DNA of 64,000 nt. It comes from Ignavibacteriales bacterium (GTDB taxonomy: Bacteria; Bacteroidota; Ignavibacteria; Ignavibacteriales; Melioribacteraceae). Position 1 is the first letter of the stretch, and every line of letters begins with the position of its first letter. The position numbers and the translations under genes were made by a program. This document shows, in pieces, positions 47,401 to 56,945 of the stretch. The DNA is taken from the NCBI GenBank assembly GCA_021740915.1, contig JAIOYW010000006.1, positions 124,001 through 188,000 of the forward strand, in the 5' to 3' direction. The notes below the pieces were generated by a model. It worked only from the letters and a program-made list of their open reading frames with translations. It was not told the DNA's origin and did no database searches.

Positions 47401-49770
47401 TTAAAACAGGATTCTATATTGCATTACAGGGAATATACCAAGTTGATATTCTGTATTTATTCCACCTGTCCGCCTGTTAAAATGCTTTCTATAAACATTT
47501 TTATTATCAGTTACATTCTGGATTTCAAGAATATATTCCTGGGTTATTGATGAGGAATTTATTCTATACCCTATTTTCAGATCAGAACGGAAATATGGTT
47601 CATATTGTAATGAAAAAGCTTCGCTCCCGATAATTGACTCCCTTCCGGAAGCAAGAGATGCAGCAAGGTCAATCGGCGAATAATATCTGCCGCCTGCATA
47701 GGTAGCTTTTATATCAAAAAAAAGGACATTGTTACCGATATTGAATTCTTTCCCGCCCAGAAGGTTTATAACATATTTCCCGTTATATGCAGTGTTTCTC
47801 CAAATATTATCAGAGCCTGCATATTTCGACTCGAAAAGTGATGAGGTCAGCAGGAAATAGTAATCATCATTGAAGATTTTTTCTAAAGTGACTTCGAAGC
47901 CAAAATTTTCACCTTTGCCGTTATTTATAAGATCGACCTGGTCAGTAGTGCCAAAATCTGATCCATAGTTTAGTAGTGAGAACGATGAGGGTGTTCTCGT
48001 TACCGGTACATTAAACAAGTACTGATAATAAACTTCGGTTTTAAGTCTTAAATCGGAACTGAGATCAACATCATAACTCGCGGCGATATGATGGGATTTT
48101 GTAAAACTGAGATTCGAATTTGCTTCAATCATATTTCCAAAGGCATCTCTGTCAATAGTGAAGTATATTGGCAGCGGCTGAATCTGGCTATGCAGTCCGT
48201 AACCAATGCTAACTCTTTGTGTTGTGTTTAGTTGATAAACAATTCCTAATCTTGGCTCAATGGAATTCGATCCGTTTAAAGCAAAGTACATATAGTGTAA
48301 TCCACTGTTAAAAGTGATGTTTTCTGCCATCCGGTACTTATAAGCAGCATGAAGTTTTAGCAGATTTGTATTTCCTGTTTTACTTTTAATTGTCTCCCAG
48401 TTTCCGCCTCGTAATTGTTTTTCTGAAAGAGTGAGGTTGAGATAATTCAGATCTGCTCCAAATGAGATTACATTTTTATTGTCAATTTTGCTCTGAAGTG
48501 CAGCACTCAGTATATATTTATTCTCTTTATTGTAAATATCGATATAACGGGTAATGATATTCCTGTCCACCGAATTGATAGAATCAAGAGCGATGGATTC
48601 CTCAAGCATGGAAAATCCAGATATAATCTTGTAGAAAGTGTTCTTTGAAAGGAAATAAGTTTGCGAAATGCTGAGAGCCCCTGAATTTACTTTATCATAA
48701 ATATTATCATTTTCTATTCCATAAAGATCATTTTCGTTTTCAGGGTCAGTTTCACTTCCTATAAGATCGATTGAACTGATTCCGCCTATGCCGAATACTG
48801 AAAAAGTTCCGGCTGATTCAGTCGGAATGTTCAGTTTGAAATTCAGGTCCTGATAATAGGGAACCGCAACGCCCGTTCCGAGATCGAATCCGATTTCTTT
48901 CACAGCACCCAGAGTCGAGTACCTGTAATTAGCAAGATAAGAGGAGTTCTCACTTAATGGCAAAGGACCTTCGGCGCCAAACTCGAAACCATTAAACCCG
49001 ACCTGTCCTAAGAATTCACTTTTATTAGGCGAACCATTACGAATATAAAGATCAAACACACCACTCAGGGCATTACCATAATCTGCAGGAAAAGCAGCCG
49101 TAATAAAATCCGATTTATCCAGTACATTATTATTCAGCATACTGACGGGTCCTCCTGTTGAACCGAAAGATGCAAAATGATTGGGGTTCGGTACTTCAAT
49201 TCCTTCAATTCTCCAGAGAAGTCCAAAAGGCGAGTTTCCGCGAATAATAATATCATTGCGCGAATCATTTGCACCGCTAACACCAGCATAATTGGCAGCC
49301 ATTCTTGCAGGATCATTCCGGCTGCCTGCAAATCTGGCAGTCTGTTCTGAATCAAAACTTCTTATGCTAACTGAAGCATCCTCGTTTTTAACTGCAAATG
49401 CACTTCCGGAACCCGTTACAACAGCTTCTTCCAATTCGAGTACTGTTGGTTCAAGTTCAATGTTGATATAAAATTCTTTTCCCGAAATCAATTGCAGATT
49501 GTTTTGTACATACTCCTTGTACCCTATTGCTGTTACTCTGACAGAGGTTTTGCCGATCGGCACATTTTTAAGAAGAAAATATCCGTGTTCATCTGCCGCA
49601 GCTCCAATGAAAGGGTCGCTGCCGGGTACAATGACATTGGCGCCGGTAATTGGGAAGCCTGAGTCGATATCTAATACTCTGCCTCTGATATTTTGTTTGA
49701 TATCATTGGTTTCAGCGATGATACTGATATATAAAAATGAAAATATGATTAACACAAAGAACTTTTTCAT
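47401..49770 (-). CDS. TonB-dependent outer-membrane receptor
   Basis: A 789-residue receptor. After a signal peptide (about 1-20), a carboxypeptidase-regulatory-like domain (GRVLDIDSGFPITGANVIVPG) leads into the plug (LEEAVVTGSGSAF, NDIIIRGNSPFGLLWRIEGIEVPNP) and a barrel rich in alternating strands ending YRILF. It imports a ligand using TonB energy; the ligand is unknown. ATG at 49770 is preferred because GAGGG lies just upstream and the signal peptide is then regular. It follows the Crp-like gene by about 70 nt on the same strand, suggesting control by that regulator. Confidence 0.87.
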   Translation of the reverse strand: MKKFFVLIIFSFLYISIIAETNDIKQNIRGRVLDIDSGFPITGANVIVPGSDPFIGAAADEHGYFLLKNVPIGKTSVRVTAIGYKEYVQNNLQLISGKEFYINIELEPTVLELEEAVVTGSGSAFAVKNEDASVSIRSFDSEQTARFAGSRNDPARMAANYAGVSGANDSRNDIIIRGNSPFGLLWRIEGIEVPNPNHFASFGSTGGPVSMLNNNVLDKSDFITAAFPADYGNALSGVFDLYIRNGSPNKSEFLGQVGFNGFEFGAEGPLPLSENSSYLANYRYSTLGAVKEIGFDLGTGVAVPYYQDLNFKLNIPTESAGTFSVFGIGGISSIDLIGSETDPENENDLYGIENDNIYDKVNSGALSISQTYFLSKNTFYKIISGFSMLEESIALDSINSVDRNIITRYIDIYNKENKYILSAALQSKIDNKNVISFGADLNYLNLTLSEKQLRGGNWETIKSKTGNTNLLKLHAAYKYRMAENITFNSGLHYMYFALNGSNSIEPRLGIVYQLNTTQRVSIGYGLHSQIQPLPIYFTIDRDAFGNMIEANSNLSFTKSHHIAASYDVDLSSDLRLKTEVYYQYLFNVPVTRTPSSFSLLNYGSDFGTTDQVDLINNGKGENFGFEVTLEKIFNDDYYFLLTSSLFESKYAGSDNIWRNTAYNGKYVINLLGGKEFNIGNNVLFFDIKATYAGGRYYSPIDLAASLASGRESIIGSEAFSLQYEPYFRSDLKIGYRINSSSITQEYILEIQNVTDNKNVYRKHFNRRTGGINTEYQLGIFPVMQYRILF

Positions 49771-49842
49771 ACAAACCCTCAAAAATTTCTTTCAAAAATC
49801 AGCAATTTCTACATATCAATTCATTGATTAAGATCAATAAAT

Positions 49843-50421
49843 CTACTGCCGGACTTTTTTCGATTTGATCCTGCTCAAAGCTTCAGGGGTGATTCCAAGA
49901 AATGAGGCTATCATATACTGCGGCACTCTTTGCAGAAGAGGCGAAAATTGCTGCTGGAGTTTTTCCCAACGGGTTTCGGCTGAATCAAGAAGCAGAGAAA
50001 CAGACCTTCTTTCAATCATCACATAAAGAAACTCAGCAATAAGCCTTCCCATTTTGTCAAGCGAATGATGCTTGTTGTACAAATAATTCATGTCCTTTTT
50101 ATAAAGGAAAACTAATTCACAAGGCTCAAGCGCCTGTATGTGGTATATTGAAGGAGATCCGGTAAGGAAACTTGAATAATCGGTTACCCAGAAATTTTCG
50201 ATGAAAAATCCTGTGGTTTTTTCTACCGATTCTAATGTATGGTACATTCTCAGGAAACCTGTATTGATAAAAGCTACATAATCACAGATCTGCCCCTGTT
50301 TAAGTATCAATTCCTTCTTTTTAATTTTTTTTACCGAAAGATGTCGCTCAAAATCTGACCACTCATCATCGGAAATTTTCACCAAAGAATTACAGTATTT
50401 GTTTAACGCTTCGAATTTCAT
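49843..50421 (-). CDS. Crp/Fnr-family transcriptional regulator
   Basis: A 192-residue regulator of the short Bacteroidota type. A cyclic-nucleotide-binding-like fold (about 20-120; LKQGQICDYVAFINTGFLRMY, GFFIENFWVTDYSSF) is followed by a helix-rich linker and a C-terminal helix-turn-helix (MIASFLGITPEALSRIKSK). There are no Cys residues arranged for an Fe-S cluster. It probably controls the TonB receptor gene just downstream. Confidence 0.85.
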   Translation of the reverse strand: MKFEALNKYCNSLVKISDDEWSDFERHLSVKKIKKKELILKQGQICDYVAFINTGFLRMYHTLESVEKTTGFFIENFWVTDYSSFLTGSPSIYHIQALEPCELVFLYKKDMNYLYNKHHSLDKMGRLIAEFLYVMIERRSVSLLLDSAETRWEKLQQQFSPLLQRVPQYMIASFLGITPEALSRIKSKKVRQ

Positions 50422-50547
50422 TTAATAACTCTTAACTTTGATTAAATATAGTATTTCTTTCGTAAAGATTATAAACTTCCCGGCTTTTTTACTCTCAGAA
50501 AGTAAAATGCGGATAGTTGGATTGTCACTGCCGAAAAAACAGATTGT

Positions 50548-51603
50548 TTAAGTTGTGTTTTGACTGATAATACTTAATAAGGCATTTGCCGAATTTTCCC
50601 ATGAATACCTCAAGGTATTTTGTTTTCCCCTCCGGGCTAACTCACTGCGGTAATTTTCATCAACAAGCAATTGCCTAATAGAATTAGTGATGGTTTCTAC
50701 AGATTGTGGGTCTGTGAACTCTGCCGAATCTCCAAAAATCTCATGGAAACAGGAATTGTTGGATACGATCACAGGACAATCGCAGGATTGCGCCTCAAGT
50801 GGCGGAATACCAAACCCTTCGTAGAGTGATGGGAATAAAAACAGTTTTGCGGTTTTATAATAAAGTATCAGTTCTTCATCAAAAAGATTTCCTCTGAATA
50901 ATATATTATCGCTAAGATGTTTGGATAATTTTTGTGATTTGTGAGCTTTCTGTTTGTTCCCGATAATTACAAGCTTCAGATCGGGAATCTTCAGCGAATT
51001 AAAAGCGATTATCGAATTTATCAGATTTTTTCTTGGGTCAAGTGATCCCACAGTGAGTATAAAATTTTTGCGTGTTTGGTTATTATGAAGCGATTGATCA
51101 TTCCATGCCACTGCGTTGTTGATAACACTTATTTGTTCTTCAGGGAGATGAAAAAATTCTGCAATCTCATTTTTCGAAAAATTACTGACAGTCAGGATTC
51201 GCAGTGAATTTTCCAGGGATTTTTTCAGCAATATTTTATTATAAAGATAATAGGAATATGAGAACCATTCGGGGTGCTTTAATACGGACATGTCATGAAT
51301 CGTAAGAAATTTATTTTTATAACCGACCGGGCCTACTCCTCCAAAATTCAGAAGTAAAGGATTACCAAGCTTCCTGAGATATGAGGGCAGTGAGAACTGC
51401 TCCCAGCCATTTATATTACTCATTCCAAAACAGACTGGATTTATCTCGGAGGCGATACTAAGATTTTGTACTGAAGGGGGCGCAAGAACAACAATCTCCT
51501 TTCCGGATTTTACCAAACGCCTGCTGAGTTCAAGCGCAAAACGCTGCACGCCAGTAAAAGGCTGAGCTAAAAATTTTCCATTAATATAGATTGTTGAGGA
51601 CAT
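50548..51603 (-). CDS. Glycosyltransferase family 4
   Basis: A 351-residue GT-B enzyme. The N-terminal GKFLAQPFTGVQRFALELSRRL and C-terminal FPSLYEGFGIPPLEAQSCDCPVI with the E-x7-E pattern identify a GT4 (mannosyl/rhamnosyl-type) transferase. It is the last gene of a minus-strand polysaccharide operon (flippase, methyltransferase, two glycosyltransferases). Sugar donor and acceptor are unknown. Confidence 0.9.
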   Translation of the reverse strand: MSSTIYINGKFLAQPFTGVQRFALELSRRLVKSGKEIVVLAPPSVQNLSIASEINPVCFGMSNINGWEQFSLPSYLRKLGNPLLLNFGGVGPVGYKNKFLTIHDMSVLKHPEWFSYSYYLYNKILLKKSLENSLRILTVSNFSKNEIAEFFHLPEEQISVINNAVAWNDQSLHNNQTRKNFILTVGSLDPRKNLINSIIAFNSLKIPDLKLVIIGNKQKAHKSQKLSKHLSDNILFRGNLFDEELILYYKTAKLFLFPSLYEGFGIPPLEAQSCDCPVIVSNNSCFHEIFGDSAEFTDPQSVETITNSIRQLLVDENYRSELARRGKQNTLRYSWENSANALLSIISQNTT

Positions 51604-51651
51604 AAATTAATTTACGAAAAAAATATTATCCTCACTATAGATATTTAAAGA

Positions 51652-52824
51652 TTAAAATAATTTTTTAGCAGGAAAGAGCATCTCAAATAGTTGGTTATAT
51701 CTTTGCTGCCAGTCATTTCCTTTGAGAAATTCTGAAATTATTTCCGGCGAAAAGAGAAGATCGCTTGATTCAGAGACATATTTAACAAATTCGTCTTCAG
51801 TCTTTGCGATAAACACAGAGGGATTTAGCAGCTCAATTTCTTTCCAGGAAGTGGTTACAACCTGAAGTCCTGCTGAAAGATACTGATACAGTTTTAACGG
51901 ATTTACATACTTAATTAACTCGGGATTTTTACTAATATCAAATGGTATTATACCGATATCACAATTACTAAAATACCTATGAAGTAAGTTGTAATCTTTA
52001 AAACCGAGCAAATATACATTAGGATTGTGAGAGAAAAAGTTCTTAAGATGATCATTTTCGCCAATGATTACGAATGAAAACAAAGGCAGCGATTCTGCCG
52101 TTTTCCTTACAAGTTCAGCATCGAATCTCAGTTTTGTCTCACCGGCATAGATCACACGCGGATGCGGTATATTCATCAGATCATGCGGTTCAGGGGAGCT
52201 TTTTTGGGAGAACATCTTAATATCTGCACCGTTTGGAAAATACTCAGGTTTTAAGGGCTCCAGTTCATCAACGAATTCACGCAGAGATTTGGCTGTGTAA
52301 AGTGTAAAATCGCATCTACCGGCAAACATTTTATCGAACCTGAATGCCGTTTGGGAAAAATTCTTGTTGCTCTTGTAATTATCAGTTACTCTGAAAACAC
52401 TTCTTAAATGGGGAATGTTTTCAAGGAGAAAAGAGAAACGGCTATTATCCGCATATATAAGATCGACTTTCTCAAAGCCATTTTTTTTAAGCAATGAAAC
52501 AATTCCAGGGAAGGCAAACTTTGCCCAGTTTTTGTAAACATAATCGGATCTTAGTATTGGATAATTATTTGTGGTAATCATTGAAAACGGAACATAAGCC
52601 CAGATTTTTCCATCAAAGGAAGATTGTCCACCCCTTTTCCAGAGTTCGTATCTTTTTATCAGCTCAGAACCCTGTCCCGAAATAAAATGGAGTGGTGAGA
52701 TAGGATCGGAAACAAATGCAACTTTCCATCCGTTTTCTGCAAATACTTTGGCAAGTGAATGTGTCCCGACATGGTAAGAGGAATTGTAGCTTAGTGTGGA
52801 AATAAATATCGCTTTTTTTGTCAT
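51652..52824 (-). CDS. GT-B glycosyltransferase (family 1/4-like)
   Basis: A 390-residue glycosyltransferase-like protein: N-terminal Rossmann start KKAIFISTLSYNSSYHVGTHSLAKVF and a C-terminal donor domain with DIGIIPFDISKNPELIKYVNPLKLYQYLSAG. ATG at 52824 is chosen because it lies just after the methyltransferase stop; a longer frame from 52938 would overlap that gene by over 100 nt and adds a non-conserved leader. Part of the polysaccharide operon. Confidence 0.82.
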   Translation of the reverse strand: MTKKAIFISTLSYNSSYHVGTHSLAKVFAENGWKVAFVSDPISPLHFISGQGSELIKRYELWKRGGQSSFDGKIWAYVPFSMITTNNYPILRSDYVYKNWAKFAFPGIVSLLKKNGFEKVDLIYADNSRFSFLLENIPHLRSVFRVTDNYKSNKNFSQTAFRFDKMFAGRCDFTLYTAKSLREFVDELEPLKPEYFPNGADIKMFSQKSSPEPHDLMNIPHPRVIYAGETKLRFDAELVRKTAESLPLFSFVIIGENDHLKNFFSHNPNVYLLGFKDYNLLHRYFSNCDIGIIPFDISKNPELIKYVNPLKLYQYLSAGLQVVTTSWKEIELLNPSVFIAKTEDEFVKYVSESSDLLFSPEIISEFLKGNDWQQRYNQLFEMLFPAKKLF

Positions 52825-52829
52825 TCCAG

Positions 52830-53441
52830 TTATTTGCTTAACAGATAAAAAATATGATAAGGATTTTCTTCGGGAACAAAAGATTTGATGATTTTCAGCT
52901 TTTTGTTGATTACCTTTTCGATATCCCGACGGTAACATCCGGGTGTCCCAACTTCCCAGTAATGCTGCCCGTCGAATTTATGTTTTTTGTAAAATCTCGG
53001 CATAAGATACTTAAGACTAATTTTGTGGATTGCCGGAAGATATACTGAAACTGAAAATTCATGATGTGCATTCGGCAGACTAATAAACACATATTTACTG
53101 CTGATCCTTGCCATTTCATCAAGGGCAGCAGGGAACAACTCAAACGGAATGTGCTCAAGCACCTGGAAAGCGGCGCTCATTTCGAACGATGAGTCTTTTA
53201 CAGGAAGCGCTGTGACTGATGCCGTGATATCAGGTAAAATGTTTTTTGTGAAATCGACACTTTTATAATGTACTGACGCAGGCAATAGTTTTTTGAGTAT
53301 AAAATTTCCAGGACCGACTTCGAGAATAGATTGAGTCTCCAGTTCCATTATCGTATCTAACTGATAATAGAAGGATGCAAATCTTTTGGGATCGACATAA
53401 TCCGAAAATTTGTAGTGAGATATATCTACCTGTTCATTCAT
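52830..53441 (-). CDS. Class I SAM-dependent methyltransferase
   Basis: A 203-residue methyltransferase with motif I ILEVGPGNFILKKLLP, the acidic motif II region (HYKSVDF) and motif IV/post motifs (SAAFQVLEHIP, YVFISLPN). Within a polysaccharide operon it probably methylates a sugar or lipid-linked intermediate. Its start overlaps the flippase stop by 4 nt (ATGA), and the next glycosyltransferase starts 5 nt after its stop. Confidence 0.87.
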   Translation of the reverse strand: MNEQVDISHYKFSDYVDPKRFASFYYQLDTIMELETQSILEVGPGNFILKKLLPASVHYKSVDFTKNILPDITASVTALPVKDSSFEMSAAFQVLEHIPFELFPAALDEMARISSKYVFISLPNAHHEFSVSVYLPAIHKISLKYLMPRFYKKHKFDGQHYWEVGTPGCYRRDIEKVINKKLKIIKSFVPEENPYHIFYLLSK

Positions 53442-54652
53442 GCTGATTTCCTGATTTGCCTGTAAACAAGATAGTAAGTTAATATTTTATTTCCCACAGA
53501 TGCTCCTATCATCGATATTATTGCTGCTGTAAAACCGATAACAGGTATTAAAAGGGCTGAAAATACAATATTCAGTATCCCGAACGGAATTGTTAAAAGG
53601 CTGTAAATAGCTTTACCGCCGGAAATAATAAATGGTTGTGACATAGCTGATGTTACCAGAAGGAAAGGAAGGTTAATTATCAACAAATTAAAAGTAAGAT
53701 AAAAATCGGGGACATCATATTTGGGAAGAAAAGCCGGGATAATATATGGCATAATAAGTAGTATCAATCCGGATACCACGATTGCAAGCGGAGTAAGGTA
53801 TAGCAGCATTTTCCTGAAATAATCTGAAATTTTGTTTGCTCTGCCGGCTGCATTAAGCTCTGCAATTTTTGGAGACAGAACCTGCCCGAGAATCATAAAC
53901 GGAAATGCCAGAAAAGCAGTGATCTTGTCGCTTAATTCAAAATAGGCGATCTCTTCAATAAAACCGAATTGCCCAAGTATCAGCGTACATGCTCTTGTAT
54001 AAAGATATGTGCCGAATCCGGCTATCCCGACCAGAACTGAATAACGGAGCAGATCTTTGATAATTTGTTTATCAAGTTCGAGTGCATATTCATTAAGACG
54101 AAAAGCCAGGGCTGCAAAGTAAATGAAATAAAAAAAACTGTACGACATCAGCGCGCCATTCAACCCGTATCCGGATATAAGTAAATATGCCGCCGCCAGG
54201 GAGATAACTGCTGAAAAGATTGAAATGACCGACAATTCATCGAATCTTTTCTGTCCTGTGAATATTCCATCAATGAGCATTGAAGCGGGAAGGAAAAGAA
54301 GAGCGGGGAGTATATATATAAGGTCAATGTGATATTCTTCGAAAATTGCAGATCGGAAGAAGAAAATTACCATTCCCGATAAAATTGTCAGTAGAATTAC
54401 CGGAATCATTGCATTAAAAAAAATCAGGCGGATTTTTTGAGGCGATTTTACGCTGAATTCCGCAGTGATTTTTAATGCAGTTTTTGAAATACCAAAATCT
54501 ATCAGAGATCCGAATAAAAGTATTACCGCTATGGCATAATTATAAATACCGACGTCCTCTTTAGGAAGTATCCGGGCAGAAACCAGAAGTATAAATAGCA
54601 GTACTCCCTGTTTTCCACCAATCTGGAGTGCTCGGAGTATATAGTGTTTCAG
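53438..54652 (-). CDS. Polysaccharide flippase (Wzx-like) with non-ATG start
   Basis: A membrane transporter of the polysaccharide flippase (MOP) superfamily with about 11-12 hydrophobic segments. The first ATG (54409) would leave out 81 codons that are clearly coding in the same frame: LKHYILRALQIGGKQGVLLF...SARILPKEDVGIYNYA, a typical flippase N-terminus. An in-frame TAA at 54668-54670 closes the frame, leaving CTG at 54652 (GGA seven bases before) or ATT at 54664 as start. First gene of the polysaccharide operon; it would flip a lipid-linked oligosaccharide across the inner membrane. Confidence 0.8.
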   Translation of the reverse strand: MKHYILRALQIGGKQGVLLFILLVSARILPKEDVGIYNYAIAVILLFGSLIDFGISKTALKITAEFSVKSPQKIRLIFFNAMIPVILLTILSGMVIFFFRSAIFEEYHIDLIYILPALLFLPASMLIDGIFTGQKRFDELSVISIFSAVISLAAAYLLISGYGLNGALMSYSFFYFIYFAALAFRLNEYALELDKQIIKDLLRYSVLVGIAGFGTYLYTRACTLILGQFGFIEEIAYFELSDKITAFLAFPFMILGQVLSPKIAELNAAGRANKISDYFRKMLLYLTPLAIVVSGLILLIMPYIIPAFLPKYDVPDFYLTFNLLIINLPFLLVTSAMSQPFIISGGKAIYSLLTIPFGILNIVFSALLIPVIGFTAAIISMIGASVGNKILTYYLVYRQIRKSA

Positions 54653-54694
54653 ATTATGTCCAATAGTTTAATGAATAAAACCGGGTTCTTTAAA

Positions 54695-54734
54695 ATAAAA
54701 AAGGCTGTTGAAATTTATTCAAGATCAACAGCCT
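54695..54734 (-). terminator. Rho-independent terminator of the lectin gene
   Basis: On the minus strand a perfect 10-bp stem (AGGCTGTTGA / TCAACAGCCT; 54725-54734 with 54702-54711) is followed by TTTTTTATTTTA. It ends the H-type lectin gene just before the flippase gene. Confidence 0.87.
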
Positions 54735-54755
54735 CAATGTAATTTAAATAGCAGA

Positions 54756-55118
54756 TTAATTTGCTATGTATGCGAACCAATTGCCGGAGATGTTGTTTAT
54801 TTTAGCATCGCCCCAGGTATTAACTTTGAGTACGAAACTATCACGGCTAACAGCAGTAGCTGTAACTTCATATCTGAGGTTAGTATTGCTAACTGCATCC
54901 ATTTTGGTGACGCCAATAACTACATTTGGTCTGGCTTCAAAAGGTTTTTCGAAAACAACTTCAACGGTGTAAGCTCTTGAGCCTTCGCCTTCATGAAGAT
55001 TGTAACCTGCTTTACCTTTTTCAGCGGTAAATGTACCGCTTACCATCTGCTGTGCATAATTTGCAGTGGTGAGACCAAGAAATAAAAAGAGAACTACTAA
55101 GAGAGCTGCTTTTTTCAT
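54756..55118 (-). CDS. Secreted H-type lectin domain protein
   Basis: A 120-residue protein: signal peptide (about 1-22, ending NYAQ) and one small beta domain. The pattern FEKPFEARPNVVIGVTKMD, then RYEVTATAVSRDSFVLKVNTWGDAKI and GNWFAYIAN at the end matches the H-type lectin fold (as in discoidin and Helix agglutinin), which binds N-acetylgalactosamine-type sugars as a multimer. A perfect AGGAGG site precedes the ATG. It has its own terminator and lies between polysaccharide genes; a cell-surface glycan-binding role is likely. Confidence 0.72.
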   Translation of the reverse strand: MKKAALLVVLFLFLGLTTANYAQQMVSGTFTAEKGKAGYNLHEGEGSRAYTVEVVFEKPFEARPNVVIGVTKMDAVSNTNLRYEVTATAVSRDSFVLKVNTWGDAKINNISGNWFAYIAN

Positions 55119-55178
55119 GATTCCTCCTGTTTTTGTTATTAAATGAAAAAACGCTTAAAACATTTTCTTCTTTGATCA

Positions 55179-55186
55179 CAAATTTA
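55179..55186 (-). promoter_or_regulatory. Possible Bacteroidota-type -7 promoter element
   Basis: TAAATTTG on the minus strand fits the TAnnTTTG consensus about 60 nt upstream of the lectin gene. A matching TTTG element 17-20 nt further upstream is only approximate (TTTA). Confidence 0.3.
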
Positions 55187-55275
55187 ATATATCAAGTTAA
55201 AATAAATAAACTAAATTTAAAAGTAATAGATAAAATTTTATTAGTTTCAATTTGAAAAAATCTTGATTTGGACAA

Positions 55276-56046
55276 TTGCAGATTAACTTAAGTTCCATAA
55301 TTATTGCAAAAAACGAAGCCGGGAATATAAGAAACTGTATTGAAAGTCTTTCCGGAGTTATCGATGAGATAGTTGTCGTAGTTGATAGTTCATCAAGTGA
55401 CGATACTTACCGAATTGCTGCAGGCTACCCGAAAGTAAAAGTATATAGTTCGGAATGGCTTGGCTATTCAGGGACTAAAGAATTCGCATTATCAAAAACA
55501 ACAAATGACTGGGTTTTTTGGATCGATGCAGATGAAACACTTACAGATGATTTAAAAAACGAATTAGCCGGATTTAAAAAATCAACACCAGCCTATGATT
55601 CATACCGGGTTGCACGCCGGGCATATTTTCTTGGAAAATGGATAAAACATTCAGGCTGGTACCCTGGAAGGGTGACAAGGCTTTTTAATAAGAAAAAAGC
55701 CGGCTTCAGCGATTCCCAGGTTCATGAATCTCTCGTAATTAAAGGTACAACCGGCAATTTGAAAAATGATTTGAATCATTTTACCGATCCGGACATTTCT
55801 CATTATTATTCAAAATTCAATAACTACACAAGTCTTGCCGCCGGAGAAATCTTTGCCAAAGGGAAAAAAAACCGCTTAAGCGATCTTTTAATAAGACCGG
55901 TTTTTATTTTTATTAAAATGTATTTCCTCAGGTTCGGTTTTCTGGATGGAAGGCACGGTTTTATTTTAGCTGTATTTTCTGCAAATTACGTCTTTACTAA
56001 ATACTGCAAATTATGGGAAATTTTTGAGCGGAAAGGGAACAAATGA
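55276..56046 (+). CDS. Glycosyltransferase family 2 (LPS core type)
   Basis: A 256-residue GT-A enzyme of the WaaE/KdtX-like group: SSIIIAKNEAGNIRNCIESL, IVVVVDSSSSDDT and the DxD-like IDADE motif, followed by GWYPGRVTRLFNK and QVHESL. These enzymes add hexoses to lipopolysaccharide core or lipid carriers. The TTG start has a weak GGA site. Its end overlaps nadK by 4 nt (ATGA). It is divergent from the lectin gene. Confidence 0.85.
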   Translation: MQINLSSIIIAKNEAGNIRNCIESLSGVIDEIVVVVDSSSSDDTYRIAAGYPKVKVYSSEWLGYSGTKEFALSKTTNDWVFWIDADETLTDDLKNELAGFKKSTPAYDSYRVARRAYFLGKWIKHSGWYPGRVTRLFNKKKAGFSDSQVHESLVIKGTTGNLKNDLNHFTDPDISHYYSKFNNYTSLAAGEIFAKGKKNRLSDLLIRPVFIFIKMYFLRFGFLDGRHGFILAVFSANYVFTKYCKLWEIFERKGNK

Positions 56047-56939
56047 CAATTGGAATAATTCCTAATATTATTAAGGAAAATATAGTTGCCGTTGTGAGCA
56101 CACTTGTCGGGAAGCTCGAAAAATTTAATGTCCGATATATTTTGCACAATGAATTACTGAAATTCTCAGGTAAATTCTGTGACAGGTTGCAAAATGCTGA
56201 GTACGGGGATTTTACTTTTTTGGCTGAGCATTCTGATTTTGTTATTTCTATCGGCGGTGATGGTACGATGCTCAATACTGCGTTCGCATTGAGGAAATCA
56301 AATCTCCCGCTTTTGGGACTTAACCTGGGAAAACTTGGATTTCTTGCGGAATTTGAACTCTCCGGGATTGACGGTCTGATTCAGGATCTGGTTGAAAATA
56401 ATTACACAATTGAGGAGAGGCTCACATTATTTGCCCGGTGTGAGGCGGCTCCCGAAGATGAACTCTTTGCTGTTAACGATATCGTTATTGATAAGGGCAG
56501 GTGGCCTAAGATGATCGAGATGACTATCAAGGCGGATCAGGATTATGTTACAACGTTCTCAGCCGATGGGCTTATTATCGCTTCGCCTACCGGCTCAACA
56601 GGCTATTCCCTCTCGGCAGGCGGCCCTATTGTTAATCCTAAAGCTAACGTTCTTGCACTCAGTCCTATCTCGCCACATTCACTTACAATGAGACCTCTGA
56701 TTCTTTCAGCCGATCAGAAAATTACTGTTAGGGTGATGTCTCAGTACAAGAGTGTGCAGATAAACTGCGATGGTCAAAGAGTATATTATTTTAATCCTCC
56801 TGTCGATATCTCAATTGAAAGGAGTGTTTTTCCGATGAGATTGGTGCACACAAAAGCTACAGATTATTTCCAGATTCTCAGGAAAAAATTACTCTGGGGA
56901 CTTGATGTGCGAAAAGTATTAAACAATAATCAGGGTTAA
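56043..56939 (+). CDS. nadK: NAD kinase
   Basis: A 298-residue NAD kinase that phosphorylates NAD to NADP. The GGDGTML motif (71-77, catalytic Asp73) and the conserved NDIVIDKG and TPTGSTGYSLSAGGPIVNP blocks are clear. It is translationally coupled to the upstream glycosyltransferase gene and followed after 6 nt by a thioredoxin-like gene. Confidence 0.96.
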   Translation: MTIGIIPNIIKENIVAVVSTLVGKLEKFNVRYILHNELLKFSGKFCDRLQNAEYGDFTFLAEHSDFVISIGGDGTMLNTAFALRKSNLPLLGLNLGKLGFLAEFELSGIDGLIQDLVENNYTIEERLTLFARCEAAPEDELFAVNDIVIDKGRWPKMIEMTIKADQDYVTTFSADGLIIASPTGSTGYSLSAGGPIVNPKANVLALSPISPHSLTMRPLILSADQKITVRVMSQYKSVQINCDGQRVYYFNPPVDISIERSVFPMRLVHTKATDYFQILRKKLLWGLDVRKVLNNNQG

Positions 56940-56945
56940 TTCTAA

